DNA of 7,399 bases from Polaromonas sp. Lineage in GTDB: Bacteria > Pseudomonadota > Gammaproteobacteria > Burkholderiales > Burkholderiaceae_C. Numbering within the stretch: the first letter of the stretch is position 1; every line of letters begins with the position of its first letter. The position numbers and the translations under genes are program-made. The notes beneath the pieces are model-generated. The model had not been told where the DNA came from and did no database searches. It worked only from the letters and a program-made list of their open reading frames with translations. Where the stretch lies: NCBI GenBank assembly GCA_028292345.1, contig JAQGMN010000300.1, positions 1 to 7,399 on the forward strand, written 5' to 3'. This document shows positions 1 through 7,397 of this stretch, piece by piece.

Positions 1-4
1 AATC

Positions 5-81
5 TGGTCGGGGTGAGAGGATTCGAACCTCCGGTCTCTACGTCCCGAACGTAGCGCTTTACCAGACTAAGCTACACCCCG
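5..81 (-). tRNA. tRNA-Pro, anticodon CGG
   Basis: Read on the minus strand this is a complete 77-nt tRNA. A 7-bp acceptor stem (CGGGGTG with CACCCCG) is followed by the D arm, then a 5-bp anticodon stem (CTACG/CGTAG) closing the loop TTCGGGA, so the anticodon is CGG and reads the proline codon CCG. The variable region is short. The T arm (GGAGG TTCGAAT CCTCT) leads to discriminator A and an encoded CCA at positions 7-5. The sequence closely resembles E. coli proK tRNA as I recall it. CCG is a frequent proline codon in GC-rich genomes, so this isoacceptor should matter. It lies 14 nt downstream of the ispB stop on the same strand, with no terminator between, so it may be cut from an ispB transcript; a promoter inside ispB is the alternative. 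Confidence 0.97.
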
Positions 82-95
82 ACTGGCCTTGACCC

Positions 96-1079
96 TCAGG
101 AGCGCCTCACCAGCAATTGGGAAGCAAGTTGCTCCAGTGCATGACTGTAAGGGTTTTGGGGCAGGGTTTGCAAGGCATTCAGCGCACGCAGCGCTTCTGC
201 CGCAGCGGCATCCCGGGTGGCCTGCAAGGCGCCGGTCTGCTGGACAATGGCAATGATCTGCGCCATCTGCCCCGTGCCTCCGGTTTCGATCGCCTGCCGG
301 AGGGTCAGGCGCTCGGCTTCGGTGCCGCGCTGCATGGCGATGATCAGCGGCAGCGTGACCTTGCCTTCGCGCAAGTCGTCGCCCAGGTTCTTGCCCATCT
401 CCAGCACGTCGCCGTCATAGTCGAGCACATCGTCGATCACCTGGAAAGCCGTGCCCAGCGCCTGTCCGTAGTCGGCGCAATGCTGCTCGACAGCGGGCGA
501 AGACCCGGCCAGCAAGGCCGCCAGCCGGGCGCTGGCTTCAAACAGCTTGGCGGTCTTGGAGCGGATGACGCGCAGATAGCCTTCTTCACTCAGGCCGGCA
601 TCGTGCATGTTCATGAGCTGCAGCACCTCGCCCTCGGCAATCACATTGGTGGCTTCCGCCAGCGTTTCCATGATGCGCATCTCGCCGACTTCCACCATCA
701 TCTGGAAGGCGCGCGAATACAGAAAATCGCCGACCAGCACACTGGCCGGGTTGCCAAACACCTCGTTGGCAGTCGAGCGGCCCCGGCGCAGCGTGGATTC
801 GTCGACGACATCGTCATGCAGCAAGGTGGCGGTATGGATGAATTCCACCACGGCGGCCAGGTTCAGGCGCTGGGGGCCGCGATAGCCCAGGGCGCCCGAC
901 ATCAGCAGCACCAGGGCGGGCCGCAGCCGCTTGCCGCCGGCGGCAATGATGTACTGCGACACCTGGGCCACCAGAGGCACGTCGGATTCAAGGCGGCGGG
1001 CAATGATGGCATCCATGGCCCGCATGTCGTCGGCGATCAGGGCAAGGGCAGCAGCGGTACTGGAAGAATTGGCAGACAA
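96..1079 (-). CDS. ispB: Octaprenyl diphosphate synthase (trans-polyprenyl synthase)
   Basis: This 327-aa cytosolic enzyme condenses isopentenyl diphosphate units onto farnesyl diphosphate to make the long all-trans chain of ubiquinone. Family motifs are in order: GKRLRP at 49-54, the first Asp-rich motif DDVVD at 89-93, the second Asp-rich motif DDVLD at 216-220, and KNLGDDLREGK at 230-240. The stretch FIHTATLLHDD before the first motif matches E. coli IspB, so a C40 product is likely, in line with ubiquinone-8 in this lineage; chain length remains inference. Length is usual (E. coli about 323 aa). The start codon is TTG, because an in-frame TAA lies six codons upstream and no ATG lies between; the first ATG would be residue 19. 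No clear Shine-Dalgarno sequence is seen. The gene is divergent from rplU, an arrangement shared with E. coli, and a tRNA-Pro follows closely. Confidence 0.95.
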   Translation of the reverse strand: MSANSSSTAAALALIADDMRAMDAIIARRLESDVPLVAQVSQYIIAAGGKRLRPALVLLMSGALGYRGPQRLNLAAVVEFIHTATLLHDDVVDESTLRRGRSTANEVFGNPASVLVGDFLYSRAFQMMVEVGEMRIMETLAEATNVIAEGEVLQLMNMHDAGLSEEGYLRVIRSKTAKLFEASARLAALLAGSSPAVEQHCADYGQALGTAFQVIDDVLDYDGDVLEMGKNLGDDLREGKVTLPLIIAMQRGTEAERLTLRQAIETGGTGQMAQIIAIVQQTGALQATRDAAAAEALRALNALQTLPQNPYSHALEQLASQLLVRRS

Positions 1080-1108
1080 AGGGAAATCCCGACGTTAAGT
1101 GTGGGCAG

Positions 1109-1159
1109 ATTATAGAAAGCCAAGCGTGCCTTTATACGGCGTCAAACCGAACCGGTGAA
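1109..1159 (-). promoter_or_regulatory. Probable sigma70-type promoter region for ispB
   Basis: Two overlapping possibilities are visible on the minus strand. A perfect -10 TATAAT lies at 1114-1109 but lacks a good -35 (GTATAA at the expected place). Further upstream TTCACC (1159-1154, 4/6 match) sits exactly 17 bp from TATAAA (1136-1131, 5/6). The proximal hexamer would start transcription near 1102, about 23 nt before the TTG start of ispB. Assigned by eye only. Confidence 0.45.
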
Positions 1160-1167
1160 CATGCGGC

Positions 1168-1196
1168 TGTACATTTTTTAAGCGCAATGCTACAAT
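1168..1196 (+). promoter_or_regulatory. Sigma70-type promoter for rplU-rpmA, extended -10
   Basis: TGTACA (1168-1173, 4/6 match to TTGACA) lies 17 bp upstream of TACAAT (1191-1196, 5/6). The -10 is preceded by TG at 1188-1189, giving an extended -10, and an A/T-rich tract fills part of the spacer. Transcription would start near 1203, leaving a 5' leader of about 44 nt before rplU. This also excludes the in-frame ATG at 1187 as the rplU start, because it lies upstream of the predicted transcript. Confidence 0.6.
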
Positions 1197-1236
1197 CTTG
1201 GGCTCTGTGGAAATCCGTCCGCAGAACTCAATTTAC

Positions 1237-1241
1237 GAGGG
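1237..1241 (+). promoter_or_regulatory. Ribosome binding site of rplU
   Basis: GAGGG lies 5 nt before the ATG at 1247. It supports this ATG rather than the in-frame ATG at 1187 as the start of L21. Confidence 0.75.
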
Positions 1242-1246
1242 TTTAC

Positions 1247-1558
1247 ATGTACGCGGTCATAAAAACCGGCGGCAAACAATACAAAGTTGCTGCTGGAGAA
1301 AAAATTAAAGTAGAACAGATTGCTGCGGACGTAGGCCAAGAGATCGTTATTGACCAGGTATTGGCTGTCGGCGAAGGCAGTTCAATCAAGGTCGGTACGC
1401 CCTTGGTACTAGGTGCAACTGTTACTGTCACGGTGCTGTCTCACGGCAGGCACGACAAGGTTCGTATCTTCAAGATGCGCCGTCGCAAGCACTATCAGAA
1501 ACGCCAGGGTCACCGGCAGAACTTCACTGAACTGCAAATCGGCGCCATCGTCGGCTAA
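1247..1558 (+). CDS. rplU: 50S ribosomal protein L21
   Basis: L21 is a primary 23S rRNA-binding protein of the large subunit. The chosen ATG gives 103 aa, the same length as E. coli L21, opening with the family signature MYAVIKTGGKQYKV and closing with GHRQNFTELQIGAIVG. The basic segment KMRRRKHYQKRQGHRQ before the C-terminus is the rRNA-contacting part. An in-frame ATG 20 codons upstream would add a non-conserved extension overlapping the -10 box and is rejected. The first third of the gene is rich in AAA, ACA and GTT codons and visibly lower in GC than the flanking genes, which is common in highly expressed ribosomal protein genes. It is followed after 38 bp by rpmA, the near-universal partner, and both are expected on one mRNA ending at the terminator after rpmA. 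Confidence 0.98.
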   Translation: MYAVIKTGGKQYKVAAGEKIKVEQIAADVGQEIVIDQVLAVGEGSSIKVGTPLVLGATVTVTVLSHGRHDKVRIFKMRRRKHYQKRQGHRQNFTELQIGAIVG

Positions 1559-1582
1559 TCAGCTCAGCACCAGGAAGCTCCA

Positions 1583-1587
1583 AGAGG
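1583..1587 (+). promoter_or_regulatory. Ribosome binding site of rpmA
   Basis: AGAGG lies 9 nt before the ATG at 1597, followed by an A-rich spacer. A good-strength site, as expected for a ribosomal protein gene. Confidence 0.7.
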
Positions 1588-1596
1588 TAAAGAAAA

Positions 1597-1854
1597 ATGG
1601 CACAGAAAAAAGGCGGCGGCTCTACGCGAAACGGGCGTGATTCACAGCCCAAGATGCTCGGCGTCAAGAAATTTGGCGGCGAAGTGATCAACGCAGGCAG
1701 CATCATCGTGCGCCAGCGTGGTACCCAGTTCCACCCGGGCGTCAATGTCGGCATCGGCAAAGACCACACCCTGTATGCACTGGTGGACGGTCAAGTCTCC
1801 TTTTGCGTCAAGGGTTCGATGAACAAGCGCACCGTCAATGTGACCTCGGCGTAA
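1597..1854 (+). CDS. rpmA: 50S ribosomal protein L27
   Basis: L27 has 85 aa, as in E. coli. Its flexible N-terminal tail reaches the peptidyl transferase centre and helps position the tRNA 3' ends. The tail AQKKGGGSTRNGRDSQPK follows the initiator Met directly, so this is the ready-made form: there is no cleavable N-terminal extension of the kind known in Firmicutes. The conserved core GSIIVRQRGTQFHPGVNVGIGKDHTLYAL-type stretch occupies residues 35-62. It is the last gene of the rplU-rpmA unit, and the intrinsic terminator starts 22 bp after its stop codon. Confidence 0.98.
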   Translation: MAQKKGGGSTRNGRDSQPKMLGVKKFGGEVINAGSIIVRQRGTQFHPGVNVGIGKDHTLYALVDGQVSFCVKGSMNKRTVNVTSA

Positions 1855-1876
1855 GCCGATCACTTGGGTCGCATCG

Positions 1877-1902
1877 AAGCCCCGACCCGTCGGGGCTTTT
1901 TT
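1877..1902 (+). terminator. Intrinsic terminator after rpmA
   Basis: AAGCCCCGA (1877-1885) pairs perfectly with TCGGGGCTT (1890-1898) around the 4-nt loop CCCG. The stem runs straight into six T residues (1897-1902), then GTTTG. It is a textbook rho-independent terminator, placed between rpmA and obgE on the plus strand. Because obgE begins only 51 bp further on, it probably acts as a partial terminator that lowers obgE expression relative to the ribosomal proteins. Confidence 0.88.
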
Positions 1903-1953
1903 GTTTGTCAACCGCCCCCAGATTCCCTTTCCTTTCCTGCACACGACTCCATC

Positions 1954-3048
1954 ATGAAATTTGTTGACGAAGCTTATATTGACATTGCCGCCGGTGATGG
2001 CGGGAGTGGCTGCGTCTCGTTCAGCCACGAAAAATACAAGGAGTTCGGCGGTCCGAACGGGGGCGATGGCGGGCGTGGCGGCCATGTGTATGCGGTGGCG
2101 GACATCAACCTGAACACGCTGGTCGATTTCCGGTTTTCACGCCGGCACGAGGCGCGCAACGGCGGCCACGGCATGGGCTCGGACATGTTCGGCGCCAAGG
2201 GCGACGACATCATTTTGAAAATGCCGGTGGGCACCATCCTGACCGATGCCGAAACCGGCGAGGTTTTGTTCGAACTGCTGGTGCCCGGCGAGCAGATCCT
2301 GATCGCCAAGGGCGGCGACGGCGGTTTTGGCAACCTGCGCTTCAAAAGCTCGACGAACCGCGCGCCGCGCAGCAAGACGCCCGGCTGGCCCGGCGACCGC
2401 AAAAGCCTGAAGTTAGAACTCAAGGTGCTGGCTGATGTGGGCCTGCTGGGCATGCCGAACGCCGGAAAATCAACATTCATCTCGGCGGTTTCCAATGCCA
2501 GGCCGCGCATTGCCGATTACCCGTTCACGACGCTGCATCCCAACCTGGGCGTGGTCCGGGTGGGACCCGAACAAAGTTTTGTCGTGGCCGACTTGCCGGG
2601 CCTGATCGAAGGCGCGTCCGAAGGCGCGGGCCTGGGACACCTGTTTTTGCGGCATCTTCAGCGCACCCGCCTGCTGCTGCACATTGTCGATCTGGCGCCG
2701 TTTGATGAAAACGTCGATCCGGTGGCGCAGGCCAAGGCCATTGTCGGCGAACTCAAGAAGTACGACGAGGCGCTGCACAAAAAGCCGCGCTGGCTGGTCC
2801 TGAACAAGCTCGACATGATCGATGGCGACAAGCGTGCCGAGGTCGTCAAGGATTTCGTCAAGCGCTTCAAGTTCAAGGGCCCGGTCTTTGAAATTTCGGC
2901 GCTGACCCGCGAAGGCTGCGAGCAGCTTGTCAAGACGATTTACCAGCACGTCAAGAAAGTCCAGAAAAGCGAGCAGCCCGAGGAGGAAATCGATCCACGC
3001 TTCATCGAGCTGCCGCCCGAGCCCAAAAGCCCGGCGTCTTCGGACTGA
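1954..3048 (+). CDS. obgE: Obg/CgtA family GTPase, ribosome assembly
   Basis: ObgE binds the 50S subunit late in assembly and links ribosome maturation to GTP/ppGpp levels. The protein has 364 aa. The glycine-rich Obg fold occupies about 1-158 (repeated GGxGG patterns such as GGPNGGDGGRGG at 32-43). The TRAFAC G domain follows with G1 GMPNAGKS 166-173, G2 TT 192-193, G3 DLPG 213-216, G4 NKLD 284-287 and G5 SAL 315-317. A short charged tail (about 335-364) closes the protein. The ATG at 1954 is chosen because MKFVDEAYIDIAAGDGG is the family N-terminus; the longer in-frame start at 1864 would add 30 non-conserved residues encoded across the terminator. No Shine-Dalgarno sequence is seen: the leader is pyrimidine-rich. 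A TTGTCA at 1905-1910 resembles a -35 but has no good -10, so transcription may rely on read-through from rpmA. Confidence 0.97.
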   Translation: MKFVDEAYIDIAAGDGGSGCVSFSHEKYKEFGGPNGGDGGRGGHVYAVADINLNTLVDFRFSRRHEARNGGHGMGSDMFGAKGDDIILKMPVGTILTDAETGEVLFELLVPGEQILIAKGGDGGFGNLRFKSSTNRAPRSKTPGWPGDRKSLKLELKVLADVGLLGMPNAGKSTFISAVSNARPRIADYPFTTLHPNLGVVRVGPEQSFVVADLPGLIEGASEGAGLGHLFLRHLQRTRLLLHIVDLAPFDENVDPVAQAKAIVGELKKYDEALHKKPRWLVLNKLDMIDGDKRAEVVKDFVKRFKFKGPVFEISALTREGCEQLVKTIYQHVKKVQKSEQPEEEIDPRFIELPPEPKSPASSD

Positions 3049-3063
3049 TTTTCGCCAGTTTAC

Positions 3064-3092
3064 GAGCAGCCGAAGCACCCTGGCTGCTCTTT
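3064..3092 (+). terminator. Terminator-like hairpin after obgE
   Basis: GAGCAGCC (3064-3071) pairs perfectly with GGCTGCTC (3082-3089) around a 10-nt loop, followed by only three T residues and then an A/T-rich stretch. The 8-bp GC-rich stem begins 15 bp after the obgE stop. The weak T-run suggests partial termination or an mRNA 3'-end stabiliser rather than a strong stop. Confidence 0.5.
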
Positions 3093-3097
3093 AAATA

Positions 3098-3136
3098 ATA
3101 GCTGCTTGCGCCCGCCTGTCTTGCGCAGGAGCCTTA
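3098..3136 (+). repeat. Possible Comamonadaceae intergenic repeat, degenerate copy
   Basis: The stretch beginning ATAGCTGCTTGCGC resembles a short intergenic repeat that I recall from Comamonadaceae genomes, usually opening with the same bases and closing about 40 bp later near a GAGCC-type end. Within it CTTGCGC occurs twice (3105-3111 and 3120-3126), and TGCGC (3107-3111) can pair with GCGCA (3123-3127) around an 11-nt loop. Only one copy lies in this window, so repeat status rests on memory and not on the sequence shown. Confidence 0.35.
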
Positions 3137-3148
3137 AAACACTGAAAA

Positions 3149-4285
3149 ATGAACGCTCCTTCAGGCTCTACGGTCCTGCGCAACGCCCGGCGCATCGTGG
3201 TCAAGGTCGGCTCCAGCCTGGTGACCAATGAAGGCCGGGGCCTGGATGCCGAGGCCATCGGCCAGTGGTCCGAGCAACTGGCCGCCCTGGTCAAGGACGG
3301 CCGCGAGGTCATCATGGTCAGCAGCGGTGCGATTGCCGAAGGCATGAAGCGCCTTGGCTGGCGCACGCGCCCCAAGGCCATCCATGAACTGCAGGCGGCC
3401 GCCGCCGTGGGCCAGATGGGCCTGGTGCAGATGTACGAAACCAAGCTGCGCGAAAACGGCATCGGCAGCGCGCAGGTGCTGCTGACGCATGCCGACCTGG
3501 CCGACCGCGAGCGCTACCTCAATGCCCGCTCCACCCTGCTCACTTTGCTGCAACTGGGCGTGGTGCCGGTGATCAACGAGAACGATACCGTCGTCAACGA
3601 CGAGATCAAGTTCGGCGACAACGACACGCTGGGCGCGCTGGTGGCCAACCTGGTCGAAGCCGATGCGTTGATCATCCTGACCGACCAGAAGGGCCTGTAC
3701 ACCGCCGATCCGCGCAAGGATCCTGCAGCCGAATTCGTGCATGAAGCCAAGGCCGGCGATGCGGCGCTCGAAGCCATGGCAGGTGGCGCCGGCTCCAGCA
3801 TTGGCAGCGGCGGCATGATCACCAAAATCCTGGCAGCCAAGCGCGCGGCGGGCTCAGGCGCCTCGACGGTGATTGCCTGGGGCCGCGAACCGCAAGCCTT
3901 GATCCGGCTGAGCCAAGGCGAGGCGATTGGCACGCTGCTGGTCGCCCAGACCCAGAAGATGCAGGCGCGCAAGCAATGGATGGCCGATCACCTGCAAATG
4001 CGTGGTTCGGTCACGGTGGACCCGGGCGCCGCCAGCATGGTGCGGACCGGCGGCAAGAGCCTGCTGCCCATCGGCATGACCGGGGTCCAGGGTGATTTTT
4101 CACGCGGTGACGTGATTGCCGTGCGGGATGCCGATGGAGTCGAAATCGCGCGGGGCCTTGCCAACTACTCCAGTTCGGAAGCCCGGCTGATTTGCCGCAA
4201 GGTTTCGTCGGAATTCGAACGGCTGCTGGGCTACACCGGCGAATCCGAAATGGTTCACCGCACCAACCTGATCCTCAGCCGCTGA
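3149..4285 (+). CDS. proB: Glutamate 5-kinase (gamma-glutamyl kinase) with PUA domain
   Basis: ProB phosphorylates glutamate with ATP to gamma-glutamyl phosphate, the first and feedback-controlled step of proline synthesis in the cytosol. It has 378 aa (E. coli about 367). The amino-acid kinase domain fills about 1-270: VVKVGSS at 17-23 with the phosphate-binding Lys19, SSGAIAEG 58-65, VINENDTV 141-148, GDNDTLGAL 156-164, LTDQKGLYTADPR 177-189, and GSGGMITK 219-226. A C-terminal PUA domain follows at about 281-370, so this is the full two-domain form. The start is fixed: an in-frame TGA (3143-3145) lies two codons upstream. An AGGAG at 3127-3131 is 17 nt away, too far for an ordinary Shine-Dalgarno site. 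The usual partner proA is not adjacent; obgE precedes it instead. No residue expected for activity is missing. Confidence 0.97.
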   Translation: MNAPSGSTVLRNARRIVVKVGSSLVTNEGRGLDAEAIGQWSEQLAALVKDGREVIMVSSGAIAEGMKRLGWRTRPKAIHELQAAAAVGQMGLVQMYETKLRENGIGSAQVLLTHADLADRERYLNARSTLLTLLQLGVVPVINENDTVVNDEIKFGDNDTLGALVANLVEADALIILTDQKGLYTADPRKDPAAEFVHEAKAGDAALEAMAGGAGSSIGSGGMITKILAAKRAAGSGASTVIAWGREPQALIRLSQGEAIGTLLVAQTQKMQARKQWMADHLQMRGSVTVDPGAASMVRTGGKSLLPIGMTGVQGDFSRGDVIAVRDADGVEIARGLANYSSSEARLICRKVSSEFERLLGYTGESEMVHRTNLILSR

Positions 4286-4320
4286 CCATGCCGGGCGCAT
4301 GGATAGCCGGCACAGGCCGG
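4286..4320. terminator. Two GC-rich hairpins in the convergent gap
   Basis: Between the stop codons of proB and the CNP1 gene lie two inverted repeats: CCATGC (4286-4291) with GCATGG (4297-4302), loop 5 nt, and CCGGC (4307-4311) with GCCGG (4316-4320), loop 4 nt. Neither is followed by a T-run on either strand, so they are not classical intrinsic terminators. They could block convergent transcription or protect 3' ends. Confidence 0.3.
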
Positions 4321-4331
4321 GTGGGCGTGCG

Positions 4332-4847
4332 TCAGGGCGTCACACGGTAGTTCGGGTTTTTCAGCCGGCTGACCATTTCCTTGACCGAAATTGCCGGCGC
4401 TGCGTTGTCACAAGCACCAGCCTTCGCCAGACGCAGGGCATGTTTGGAAGGCAGATTGCCGAACATCGAGCGCCATTCAGGATTGCTGACCGAGGTCCAG
4501 GTCCCCTCGCCCGAGTAACGGGCATAGGTCTTGAATTCGCCGGTCGAGCAGCGTATGCCTTCATACATCACGTTGCGCGCCCCGCTGGCGCTGGTTGCCA
4601 CCATCACATAACGCACCACCCCGTCGCTTTGGGTGATGCTGATGGATGCAGGATCGACGCCGTACACCAGCGATGAATTCGGGGACACGTCAAAAGAGAC
4701 CAGTTTTCCCACATCAAAAGCGGGCGGCGGCGGCAGGTCGGATTCTTTCCACTCGGGTTCTTCGACGGCGGCGAACTGGGACCAGGCCGAAGTGCTCAAA
4801 GCAAACAGAAGCACACCGGCACATATCGAGGCTGACTTGAATTTCAT
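4332..4847 (-). CDS. CNP1-like family exported protein, function unknown
   Basis: This 171-aa protein resembles the CNP1-like family (named after 'cryptic neisserial protein 1'), found in betaproteobacteria and with no established function that I know of. The N-terminus is a classical Sec signal peptide: positive MKFK, a hydrophobic core at about 8-19, and a likely signal peptidase I site after SAWS (residue 23), leaving a mature protein of about 148 aa beginning QFAAVEEPEW. There is no lipobox. The early EPEWKESDLPPPPAF segment and the later NPEWRSMF segment are the features I associate with the family. The mature part has two cysteines, Cys100 and Cys146, which could form a disulfide in the periplasm. 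Its ATG overlaps the rppH stop codon by 4 nt (ATGA) and no good Shine-Dalgarno sequence precedes it, so translation is probably coupled to rppH. Confidence 0.85.
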   Translation of the reverse strand: MKFKSASICAGVLLFALSTSAWSQFAAVEEPEWKESDLPPPPAFDVGKLVSFDVSPNSSLVYGVDPASISITQSDGVVRYVMVATSASGARNVMYEGIRCSTGEFKTYARYSGEGTWTSVSNPEWRSMFGNLPSKHALRLAKAGACDNAAPAISVKEMVSRLKNPNYRVTP

Positions 4848-5551
4848 GCTTTTTTCGTAGGGGCATCCAGGCCGAAACTGGTCTGCGGATCAGGCTCGAA
4901 AGTGGCGCCTGGAGGCAATTCGAATGGAACGCCCGGCCGGCTGGCGCAGGAAGGAATCCCGCCGCCTGCGAGAAACGATGCCGATTCCAATGACTGGCTG
5001 GCCAGCAGGTCGCGCTGATGCAGGCCGCCGCGCAAATAGCGGTTGCGCTGCTCAGGACGCGTATCGAAGCGGAATTCGCAGCGCGGCACAAACCGGGACA
5101 ACTCGGTCAGCGCCATTTCATACACGCCGCGCTTGAACTCGACCACGACATCCAGCGGCACCCAGTAGTCGTTCCAGCGCCAGGCATCGAATTCGGGATG
5201 GTTGGTGGCGCGCAGGTTCAAATCCCAGTCGTGGCCGACCAGCTGGAGCAGAAACCAGATCTGCTTCTGGCCTTTGTAGTGTCCGCGCGCATCGCGCCGG
5301 ATGAATCGGTCGGGCACCTCATAGCGCAACCAGTCTCGGGTACGGGCCAGCACCTGGACGTGCTGCGGATGCAGTCCGACCTCTTCATGCAACTCGCGGA
5401 ACATGGCTTGCTCGGGGTTTTCGCCCCGATCAATGCCGCCCTGCGGGAATTGCCATGAGTGGGTACGGATGCGTTTGCCCCAAAATACCTGACTTCTCTG
5501 GTTGAGCAAGATGATGCCGACGTTGGGCCGAAATCCGTCCCTGTCAAGCAT
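4844..5551 (-). CDS. rppH: RNA pyrophosphohydrolase (Nudix hydrolase)
   Basis: RppH removes pyrophosphate from the 5' end of triphosphorylated mRNA, which opens it to 5'-end-dependent decay by RNase E. The protein has 235 aa. The N-terminus MLDRDGFRPNVGIILLN matches the family. The Nudix box GX5EX7REUXEEXGU is intact at 38-60, ending RELHEEVGL, with the catalytic glutamates in place. SWQFPQGG precedes it, and GQKQIWFLLQLV and PEFDAWRWNDYW, family hallmarks, follow. About 60 residues after YLRGG (near 172-176) have no counterpart in the 176-aa E. coli enzyme and are rich in Pro, Gly and Ser. The ATG at 5551 is preferred over a TTG two codons upstream because GAGG lies 7 nt before it. It is the first gene of a two-gene unit with the CNP1-family gene. 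Confidence 0.95.
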   Translation of the reverse strand: MLDRDGFRPNVGIILLNQRSQVFWGKRIRTHSWQFPQGGIDRGENPEQAMFRELHEEVGLHPQHVQVLARTRDWLRYEVPDRFIRRDARGHYKGQKQIWFLLQLVGHDWDLNLRATNHPEFDAWRWNDYWVPLDVVVEFKRGVYEMALTELSRFVPRCEFRFDTRPEQRNRYLRGGLHQRDLLASQSLESASFLAGGGIPSCASRPGVPFELPPGATFEPDPQTSFGLDAPTKKA

Positions 5552-5558
5552 AATCAAA

Positions 5559-5562
5559 CCTC
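5559..5562 (-). promoter_or_regulatory. Ribosome binding site of rppH
   Basis: On the minus strand GAGG (5562-5559) lies 7 nt before ATG 5551-5549 but only 1 nt before the alternative TTG at 5557. This spacing decides the start in favour of the ATG. Confidence 0.7.
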
Positions 5563-5582
5563 AAAATTTTTAAACTGTGTCC

Positions 5583-5611
5583 ATTATGCACAGCGAAGGC
5601 GCCCTCGCCAA
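5583..5611 (-). promoter_or_regulatory. Probable sigma70-type promoter of rppH
   Basis: On the minus strand TTGGCG (5611-5606, 4/6) is 17 bp from CATAAT (5588-5583, 5/6). Transcription would begin near 5576, about 25 nt before the rppH ATG. The -10 lies inside the inverted repeat CTGTG...CACAG (5575-5593). No equally good promoter for the divergent proS was found. Confidence 0.5.
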
Positions 5612-5654
5612 GCGACCGGCCGGACGCCAGTCCCCCAACCCAGAAAAATAGCCC

Positions 5655-7397
<1,743 letters not shown>

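Noticed and set aside
117..1115. 332-aa plus-strand reading frame across ispB
   Set aside because: It is antisense to a clearly conserved gene, its sequence is Gln/His/Gly-rich without any domain, and such open frames are common opposite GC-rich genes.
1187..1246. 20-residue N-terminal extension of L21
   Set aside because: The ATG at 1187 lies upstream of and overlapping the predicted -10 box; the ATG at 1247 has a good ribosome binding site and gives the family length of 103 aa.
1864..1953. 30-residue N-terminal extension of ObgE
   Set aside because: It would be encoded through the rpmA terminator and is not part of the conserved Obg fold, which starts at MKFVDEAYID.
2470..3078. 202-aa minus-strand reading frame across obgE
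   Set aside because: Shadow of the obgE G domain; no recognisable motifs and no start signals.
3127..3131. AGGAG as the proB Shine-Dalgarno site
   Set aside because: It is 17 nt from the ATG, and an in-frame TGA at 3143-3145 excludes any earlier proB start.
3161..3742. 193-aa minus-strand reading frame across proB
   Set aside because: Shadow of the proB kinase domain with no independent evidence.
4299..4676. 125-aa plus-strand reading frame after proB
   Set aside because: Lies opposite the CNP1-family gene, which has a signal peptide and family resemblance; this frame has neither.
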